From NCBI RefSeq assembly GCF_037975245.1, contig NC_092569.1, positions 28,031,668 to 28,095,667 on the forward strand: 64,000 bases of DNA. Direction: 5' to 3'. Both the position numbers and the translations under genes were made by a program. This stretch comes from Apostichopus japonicus. Its lineage: Eukaryota > Echinodermata > Holothuroidea > Aspidochirotida > Stichopodidae. The notes beneath the pieces were generated by a model that was not told the origin of the DNA, ran no database searches, and worked only from the letters and a program-made list of their open reading frames with translations. This document shows positions 57,301 through 64,000 of this stretch, piece after piece. Numbering within the stretch: position 1 is the first letter of the stretch; each line of letters opens with the position of its first letter.

Positions 57301-60300
57301 TATACTATAGGATTTCATACTAGACTTACCGTCCAACCTCCGCCATCAGTCATATTACAGAAGACATCAAATGACGCCCCATTCCAGTTAGTTGGTGTGA
57401 TGGTGTAGATGCCAGTATCGGTAAAACCAGCATTGAAGACATCCAAGCAGTCTTTCATCTAATAATAACATTGAAATAATCAAGTTGTTTAATAGCATAC
57501 AGTCAATGCATAAAGTGACATCTCTTATCCCAACTTTGTATATGACCTATGACCACCATGATGTCACCATTCACAGAAATACAACATTCCGGATACCAAG
57601 TGTGATATTCAGGGAGCTTATGACTTTAGAAAAATTTCCTGACAGACTGCTTTGAAGGCCTTTTAACTTGGGCCAATTCCAAAAAAAAAACTTGACCCAC
57701 GTTATTATACAAGTTTACTACATTTGTGAGGTCGATATTTGCCATTCAAATCACCCTCTAGACAAACGCAGGACCAGGGTCTGCATAAGGTGGCACCTCA
57801 ACTCCACTGGTGGTGAGCATGGGCGCAGATGATTCTTGGATAATGATGGGGACGCATGGCTGTTCTAATGATGATACTATCTAAGCAGAGCCCGACCATG
57901 GGTTAGCGGGTAGCGTACAAATATTCTTTTTTTTTTGGCAAATCTACCTCCCAGATTGCGGAAAAATAACATTTTCCAGACCCAACGATGCTCCCAAACC
58001 TGCTTAAGTTTAGATCTCATGGCTTAAAAATTTAGTTTGGGGAAATACATGGGCGTCTGCAGAAAAAAATCAGGGGACAAATAATCCAAGAAGACTTTTG
58101 TATACGACGGGTCCTCTCCCAGAAAACAAATATTGACTGCCGCATATGTGATTTCCGTCCTATATATAACAACTGTGGATAAATATAATAAAATGAGAAC
58201 TAGTGATAATTTAAGTTACATCGACTTATATGAATGCTGCTCCTGCATGCTCGTATGGATTCATCTTAGAAAGCTCATACGTCTCACAGTACGATGAAAA
58301 GTGTACTATGGTGTAGCAGGTTGTAAGGCCCAGTTTATTCTTACTTCAGAGACATATAATTAGAACATCCAAATACTTTACTCCCTGTATCTGGCTTGTT
58401 GTCAATGAATTCACTAATGTCAACAATTATTCATCTTCAGAAGATCAACCAACTATTCGTTTCACAGAATGTGCTGGAACCAGTTTTCCACTTTTCACAT
58501 CTCGAAATGATCCTCACTTCTGAATTCTGCTGACCATACCTCGAAACAGGTTTTACGTCGTTTATATCATATTCATATCTCTTATCTATTTTAATGTATG
58601 TCAGCTTCATATTATTTCGGTTTCCAAAACTTCTGGTAATTCAACTGCAGGACCTGAAGTTAGCTCAAATCGCCAACACGCAGTGTGAGTTGTTAACAAT
58701 TGTTTTGTTCACACTCAGTCTGTTTTGCTGACCTCAATGTACCAGTCTCGTGTACAGATTATGTTTCACATAATTGAATGGGTTAATAATTCTCGACTAT
58801 TATAGCATGTCATTTGCACAATGCTGGATCAAACTGCGCCAAAGTTCAATACAGGGGAATTTGAAATGCAACGTTTGGCAAAGACAAATTGGTGGGGACT
58901 CGGTATATCATGTCCCCACCACTGAAAAAGTTGGTGGGGGCCGGGTCCCGCTGTCCCCACCAGGATCTGCGCCCATGGTGGTGAGGACTTAATATCCTAT
59001 CACTATTTCAACACCTATATTTGCGCTGTAAGTGCAGAATTCGAAAATCCGAAAATGACATAACCGGTGCAGTTTTTTAAATATAATCTCATAATGACAT
59101 AACCAGTGAAATATTTTAAATATTATCTCAATAATTGCAGATAAGAAATCTCACCATTATTGGTACATCTTTTCGAGGTTTGCAGTAAGGGCTGTTGGTT
59201 GAAGTATGCATATCAACAGTATGAGAATCTTCTGTTGTTCCCGATTCCGTAGTACTTTCAACTGGTGTCGTGGAACGTGGTTGATTAGGGGCTACAAAAG
59301 AAAGCAAACATTGTAATGCAATTGTTTGTTTTGTTTCGTTTACTTCACTCATTAATAATATGAAGAGATTTTATTTAAATTGAAATAGCAATGCGCAAAA
59401 TGTCCTAAATATTTGGTGATGGAAAAACTAAAAGAAAGACTAAGCCTTGGTACAGCAACGTTACAAAAGAACAAGAGCCCAAGGTCACTGTGGTTCCTTG
59501 CGTAGAGGTATATGACAATACTGTACACATAATATTATCAAGCAAGATTGGGCTCAAACAGTCCAAGTATAAATTGTGGTCCTACATGTACCCATAAAGT
59601 AACCAACACTATAGCCAACACTTTTGTGATTACAAATTGTGATCGGATTTTTGATCAAAAGGCACTTTTGAGATCTAAATATGGCGTCGAAAATGTACAG
59701 TAAGAAATATAAGGTCACCTACAAGCGGGTCAACAGATATGATAACATTGGTGACCTCAGATGACATGACTGTTAAGTTTGAAAATGTTCCACCACCCCA
59801 TTCACAACTTGTCCCAAAATATCAACCATGTAACACCTTGGCATTGAGATTTAATTGCATTAAATGTCTAAAAATTAACTTTTAACTTGTATACATAACT
59901 TCACACACTAAGGTCACCCGAAGGTCAACCAATTGACATTTTGGATCGGTGAAACCTAGATAGAGCATCAAAACTGTAAAAATTCAAACATTTTTCTTTG
60001 CCCATTTTCTCCCCCCAAAATACTATTTTTTAATATTAATAAACCTTTGGTGACCTCGGATCACATGACCGTTAAGTTTGAAAATATTCCCCTATACAAT
60101 TTGCAACCTGTCCAAAAATATCAACTGTGTCACACCTTGGAACTGGGAGTTATTGCATTAAATGTCTGAAAATTAACTTTGACCTTGTATAACTTCGCAC
60201 ACGAAGGTCACATGGGTGTCAACCCATTGACATTTTTGATCGGAAGGTAACTTTGATATCCAAATCTAGCATCAAAACCAAATATTTTCTTTTTTGCTCG

Positions 60301-63300
60301 TTTCCTCCCTAAATAAGCACATTTTTTTCTAATTTGACCTTTGACCTTTTGAACTTGGTTTCAGATGTAATTTTATCCCCTGATTCCAAAAAACAACACG
60401 AAAAGTCTGTACAGCCATCCTAACTCCAACCGAAAAACTTTGACCCCATATAAATTCACACACGAAGGTCACAACTTAACACACAAAGGTCACCTTGGGT
60501 CAACATGTTGACATTGTTGATCGGTGAGACGTGAATATAGCATCAATCTATAAAAATACAAACATTTTTTTCTTTGCCCATTTTCTCCCCCCAAAAGAGT
60601 AGTTTTTTTTTATAAAATACTGATTAAGAGCATTAAAAGTTGTTATTGGAAGAGTTTGAAAGAGCAGGTACTTATATACCAGTACAGACATTGAACAGTT
60701 TTAACCAATTATGTAAAGTTATAAATGGAGAAATAATTTTGCATGACACATGTGACCTAGCTTAACGAGGACGTCTTCACGCAATATTATATGTAGTTCA
60801 AATGTGCAGGGGTCAGTTGAAAGACTATATGGGTCTTTATCACTATTGAAAATTAGGTCATAACAGTAGAGTAGGGTTAGGTCAAGTCAGTCAGTCGGGT
60901 CACGTTGTCAGTCGGGTCACGTCGGTCAGTGTGGTCATTGTCGGTCAGTTGGGTCACGTCGGTCAGTCGGGGCAGTGAGCAGCTAGCTTAAAGGATGGCT
61001 TTAAGTACAGAATTAATGTTGATATGTTGTAGACTATTTAAACATGTATATATTTCTATCAGTCAAGGTTGTAATTCTATTGCACAGTGGTAATCATCTG
61101 AGTCTCATTAAGTAATGTGGCTGGACTATGTAGTCTAACATGCAAAGACCATTGTTAAGTCAGCTCATGTTGCGATGCAATACAAAAACGTGATAAAAAC
61201 ACATGTACAATGTTGTGGCCTCTAATAGTAACTAACAAGGAGTTAGAGTTTGTCATGTGGCAAAAATGGTGTTTAATCAAGACAACCAAGGATGCCATGC
61301 TGTTTTTATAACACATTTCAGATCCAAAAAGTGTAACAAAAATCAATAAAAGACAATGTGGCAATGTTCTCAAAGAAAGAGGCTCAGGTGAACTAGTAAG
61401 CATGAATCCCTCCTTCTTCCCTTGCATACCTAACATCTACATTTACTGTACCTTCCCTGACAGTCGAGCCAGTTGTTTCACTGCTAGTAGTTTGCTTTGG
61501 GGTGGTCTCCACAGGTTTGCTTGAGTACATATTGGTAGCTATCAGTAGGTCAATATACAGACAATAATATTGTCTCAAGAAGAGATGATTTTAACCATGA
61601 ATTAGCAAAGACAATAAAAATTAGGCCTATGTGTTCAGTATGTATACGTATGAAAGGTACAACATAATATGATCACAAACGAGCTATATGTGCCTAAAGT
61701 GATGCAAAAGAGAAGCTTCTTTATTTAATGTTACCGCGGCCCCTTTACCCTTTATACCTACATATACTGCACGCCTAGTTTGCAATGGTAGGTTCATTGG
61801 CAATGACGTGACGCTACCATAATCAACTTGTTCCAAAAGTTGCCTTTCCTTATGCTCAAACCATGTCTGAAATCACAAAATTGACCAACTGCAGAATATA
61901 TACATACAGTGCCACACAAAATGGCTACCATCACACTGCATACTTCTAATAGATCTTGATATTTTATCCATTCTTAAGACAGCAATATCCTGTTCATAAT
62001 TTAGGTTCCTAGCACAATTTACTGTAGCAAACTATGGTCACCACAAGTTCACTGAATGTTGTACTCAACTTACGTGGTGCATTAAAGTATTCTGTTTATT
62101 TGAACTATCACCATTCTTATAAAAGAAACTGATTAGGATAAACTTTTATAAGCTGAGACAATTACAACACAAGAAAATAGTTAACCTTGGGGAATATCAA
62201 AGTATAAGGGCCCTGTGGGGGTAAGTGTTGAGTCATTAGTATTTAACTCATCCAGTGATGGTTGCCCATTGTTGTATTCTGAATCCAAGACATATCCATA
62301 AAATTGCCGTGGAATCTTGAGTTTGTTTTGCCGATAATATAAAACATAGCCGACAACTTCAGATGGTTAATTAATTATGAAAATTAGTAGTTAGAGATGA
62401 AGAACATAATGTGATTGTATATAAAACAAGAATATATTTTAATTTTATTATCTTATTTGTGTCATTAATATAACAAAATAAATTGTTTCATAATTGAGTC
62501 TATAACCCTGCAAATAATGAATTCAACAAAAAAATATATTTCTATTTTATTAGATGTTTGTGATGTTTGTGATATTTGAAATAATGTTATGTGAACTTAA
62601 TAAAATAAATATCACATTTTGTTGTTGTTGGTTGTTTCTTATATCACTGGTTAAAAATTAGAAGTTCATAATGGGCGCACCATACAGTAAATTTGACATT
62701 GCTTTTCCATAAAGACGACATAAAATTGATTTAATAACCCTTGAACCGCCTCAAATAAAAAATCCTTTCACAATCTTACCGTCATTAATGTCAATGACAA
62801 TACAGTCCCTATCAAAGTCCTGCATGCAACATCAAATGTAAACGCATAAAGCACTATATGTTGTTATAGCTTACATGATAGCTAGCTGGCATTGGATGTA
62901 ACATTGGTACAGATAATGTGAACAAAATATGATACTAATATCATTTAACTTGACCGAAGAAACTGGCTGAGGGTCTCGAGAAATATGAAAAGATCAGTGT
63001 AATGCGCAAGGAGAGGGGGGGGGGGGCAGCAACGGGAACGCCCAATCACCATCAGATGTTATGTCGTCTGAGGATGGTCTAAGGAGTTAAACCCCTCTCC
63101 TTAATAGTGTTATAGTTCGCAAATGTTGTAATTTTTCAAACGCTTCAACTGTAACATACTTACATACTATATATGTGTATGTAAATTAAATTAACACATT
63201 TGTGTATTATTCTATCTTTCAGTGGGTGGGTGGTGGGACTGGGGGGAGGGCTTATTTCCCTTGATTTTATTAGGGGAGGGATATAATTTTATGTGTTACG

Positions 63301-63610
63301 CCACTGAATGAGGTCACCATACCCTCACCTCAGTCGAGGATTATGACATTTTTGTTCGAGAAAGAATAAGACGACGCCTCCGGGCTGAAGGGACGGCCTT
63401 CAATCCGTCAAGCTCTTCCTAAATTGGTAAGGGAATCCCCTCATCAACTTCCAAATTCTGCGCACGTCACTCTAGTGGATTTTTCCTAAACTGTAACTGT
63501 TAGTGTATAGATTTAGTTTACTGCTTCGTTGTTGAACTTACCTTCTTTTGTAACATGGTCATTTGGTTTCGGTGCTGCCCCTGGACATGGACCAGGATTG
63601 TAACGAGCAG
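48099..63610 (-). CDS. FReD-2: fibrinogen-related lectin, exons 2-7 (5' end beyond window)
   Basis: Exons on minus: 63610-63542, 61538-61452, 59291-59155, 57458-57330, 54334-54070, 48367-48099. All junctions are GT-AG and the phases agree. With a 70-nt first exon like 1a the protein would be 341 aa. Its domain order is as in FReD-1 and the fibrinogen domain is complete (MKDCLDVFN, GGGWT, VFQRRVDG, EFWLGND, FSTYDRDND, GAWWYKNC, MKIRPV). It differs by a longer stalk exon with a cysteine (SPYCKPRK) and by a further cysteine in the domain (GFGDPCHEF, Ser in FReD-1). Role: an extracellular, calcium-dependent sugar-binding recognition protein, by family. The first exon should lie past 64000. Confidence 0.87.
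48456..48654 (-). pseudogene. Truncated duplicate terminal exon, copy B, frameshifted
   Basis: Orthologue of 8622-8818 with the same acceptor and the same 3' truncation. A two-base insertion at about 48590 (CGTATAGGTAC) breaks the frame inside FSTYDRDND. It is therefore a dead exon in FReD-2. Confidence 0.85.
48655..50723. other. FReD-2 intron 6, distal part; no gene
   Basis: Collinear with 8834-10890. Open frames at 49415-49957 mirror those in copy A and are not called. Confidence 0.55.
51240..52325. repeat. Tandem repeat of about 80 bp inside the element
   Basis: Units contain ACATTGCAAATTATTATTC, CAGTAGGTGCCCGAAAA and CTCAGCATATTGCCCGAATT. There are about eight units, including one split by the MITE. 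The open frame at 51683-52279 is a by-product of the repeat, not a gene. Confidence 0.9.
51303..51678. mobile_element. Third-level nested hAT-like MITE (376 bp)
   Basis: Flanked by GTAGGTGC at 51295-51302 and 51679-51686, a sequence belonging to the tandem-repeat unit. Ends are CGGTGGCGGAGCG / CGCTCTGCCACTG. It is an inverted relative of 11621-12203, with the hairpin motif at about 51375-51405. Confidence 0.9.
52700..53400 (+). pseudogene. LINE reverse transcriptase fragment split by a MITE, copy B
   Basis: Orthologue of 11540-12250. The frame reads FKK-stop-DN, then AENYRP before the MITE; on the far side the target copy has drifted to CCGGTAAA. Dead sequence. Confidence 0.7.
52796..53375. 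mobile_element. Inner hAT-like MITE, 580 bp, copy B
   Basis: Orthologue of 11621-12203. Flanks are CCGGCCAA (52788-52795) and CCGGTAAA (53376-53383). Present in both blocks, so older than the duplication. Confidence 0.85.
54070..54334 (-). CDS. FReD-2 exon 6
   Basis: 265 nt, phase 0 to 1, same borders as FReD-1 exon 6. It encodes VFQRRVDGSVDFYRKWTSY, GFGDPCHEFWLGND and ends LSELGAYTGTA. Replacements against FReD-1 include N/K, I/T, S/C, Y/D and G/E. The extra cysteine in GDPCHE is unusual for this domain. Confidence 0.95.
54335..56837. other. FReD-2 intron 5; GATGTCCGAAAC motifs, no gene
   Basis: Collinear with 13177-15770. The dispersed motif GATGTCCGAAAC and its complement recur at about 55030, 55243, 55417, 55436, 55609 and 55623. 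Confidence 0.55.
56838..57329 (-). repeat. Minisatellite made from the exon 5 / donor junction, copy B, expanded
   Basis: About six units, each with GGATGTCATACT (on +) plus the exon-end block. At least three units next to exon 5 (about 57105, 57176 and 57242) keep a GGTAAG-like donor after the exon-derived GGAGGATGG. More distant units are degraded. Copy A has about two. Confidence 0.85.
57330..57458 (-). CDS. FReD-2 exon 5
   Basis: 129 nt, phase 0-0. It encodes MKDCLDVFNAG, FTDTGIYTITPTNWNG, ASFDVFCNMTDGGGWT. The canonical first cysteine pair is present. Donor GGTAAGTC; acceptor ATTATTAG. Confidence 0.95.
57818..58977. mobile_element. hAT-like element, 1160 bp, copy B only
   Basis: The ends are CATGGGCGCAGAT and ATCTGCGCCCATG. 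The exact target duplication is GTGGTGAG (57810-57817 and 58978-58985). A decayed version of the hairpin motif (TAAGCAGAGC-CCATGGGTTAGCG) is at about 57882-57920. No transposase is seen. It lies in FReD-2 intron 4. Confidence 0.88.
59155..59291 (-). CDS. FReD-2 exon 4: Thr-rich stalk with cysteine, copy-B specific
   Basis: 137 nt, entering in phase 1 after TCTTTTGTAG and leaving in phase 0 at GTGAGA. It encodes PNQPRSTTPVESTTESGTTE, then DSHTVDMHTSTNS and PYCKPRKDVPIM. It is a probable O-glycosylated stalk ending in a basic, Cys-containing segment just before the fibrinogen domain. It replaces the unrelated 62-nt exon of FReD-1. Confidence 0.85.
59630..60610. repeat. Degenerate 290-bp tandem repeat rich in AGGTCA
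   Basis: About three to four units marked by TTGACATTTTGGATCGG-type blocks at about 59933, 60227 and 60505. Each unit carries several AGGTCA/TGACCT hexamers, for example AAGGTCACC, GGTGACCTC and GAAGGTCA. No counterpart exists in copy A. It lies in FReD-2 intron 3. Confidence 0.7.
60885..60975. repeat. Minisatellite, GTCGGTCAGTCGGGTCA units, copy B
   Basis: Counterpart of 20034-20115, with one more irregular unit. Confidence 0.85.
61452..61538 (-). CDS. FReD-2 exon 3: Thr/Ser-rich stalk
   Basis: 87 nt, phase 1-1. It encodes ATNMYSSKPVETTPKQ then TTSSETTGSTVRE. The same borders as FReD-1 exon 3 and only a few replacements, all keeping the Thr/Ser character. Confidence 0.87.
61539..63541. other. 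FReD-2 intron 2, no gene
   Basis: AT-rich with short poly-G tracts at about 63015 and 63238. The parts near 62760-63060 follow copy A. The LINE of copy A is absent. Confidence 0.6.
63542..63610 (-). CDS. FReD-2 exon 2
   Basis: 69 nt, phase 1-1, with acceptor TGTTCAACAG and donor GTAAGT. It encodes AARYNPGPCPGAAPKPNDHV and TKE. One extra Ala codon against FReD-1. Confidence 0.87.
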
Positions 63611-63645
63611 CTGTTGAACAAGAATCACATGAAACATTACAGGAA

Positions 63646-64000
63646 TAGTTACGATAAATTTATCAACAAGTTTTATTTTATTTTCAAAGCGGGAAATTGT
63701 TCTAATTCTTTTCTAAAATGTGTATAATTTATGTAATCGTTTTAAATTAATCAAAATAAAGAAAACTTCAAATAAAAATGAATTTCTTGTATGCTATGAC
63801 AACGGAGAACTAAAGCAAATAATGTTAATTGTTAAATGACGTTTTCAGTCCGAGAAAGAACCAGGTAGTGGACCACCTTATTGCTGCAATAAACAGACCA
63901 GTAAGCATACAGGGGGGTAGGAATTAAGCTTCCAAAAAGTGAGGGGAGGAACACCATCAGAGGGGCACTTTCTCATTCCATAACCACCACTCGTTATGCT
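63646..64000. other. FReD-2 intron 1 start, no gene
   Basis: 63740-63890 resembles 28650-28812 and 35630-35810, i.e. intron 1 without satellite. It continues out of the window toward the expected exon 1. Confidence 0.6.

Larger units (their letters stand above)
40686..63645. repeat. Large segmental duplication, copy B (partner 1028-23085)
   Basis: Second copy of the NDUFS5 3' end plus FReD unit. Private features are an insertion at about 45908-47428, a transposon nest at 51015-52368, a hAT-like element at 57818-58977 and a different stalk exon. It lacks the LINE at 20811-22013. Confidence 0.92.

Overview
The window looks like intron-rich, AT-rich nuclear DNA from an invertebrate deuterostome, most probably an echinoderm and perhaps a sea cucumber. 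That guess rests on a secreted fibrinogen-domain lectin gene of echinoderm style, metazoan GT-AG introns, a mitochondrial complex I subunit gene, and a dense load of hAT-like, CR1/L2-like LINE and satellite repeats. The species call is inference; the gene families are read directly from conserved motifs.

Layout. A block of about 22 kb (about 1028-23085) recurs in the same orientation at about 40686-63645. Each copy carries, on +, the last exon of NDUFS5 (2174-2269 and 41791-41886) and, convergent on -, a multi-exon fibrinogen-related (FReD) lectin gene. FReD-1 can be assembled completely: seven exons from a signal-peptide exon at 30735-30804 to the stop codon at 8259, with phases that fit and a predicted 317 aa product. 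FReD-2 (exons 2-7, 63610 down to 48099) runs off the right edge, where its first exon should lie. The middle of the window (23.2-38.8 kb) is the long first intron and 5' region of FReD-1. It contains a second tandem duplication (23188-31315 versus 33845-38752), so the signal-peptide exon is present twice (30.8 and 38.2 kb). A more diverged third copy of the intron 6 region sits at 32700-33842. An NDUFS5 internal exon (39748-39838) lies between the two blocks.

The two lectin genes share a plan: signal peptide, short Cys/Pro exon, Thr/Ser-rich stalk exons, then a full fibrinogen C-terminal domain with Ca-binding DRDND and four canonical cysteines. They differ in one phase-compatible stalk exon (62 nt versus 137 nt) and in extra cysteines in FReD-2. 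Each also has a truncated spare terminal exon directly upstream of the real one.

Mobile DNA is unusually legible because the duplicated blocks provide filled and empty sites. At least six hAT-like insertions have 8-bp target duplications, including a nest three levels deep at 50724-53870. There are also 5'-truncated LINEs, a MITE with an empty sister site, a THAP-domain element with inverted ends, a 180-bp satellite array of about 24 monomers with higher-order structure inside FReD-1 intron 1, and a minisatellite built from a FReD exon-intron junction. Because the two blocks are so alike, misassembled haplotypes must be considered as an alternative to true tandem duplication.
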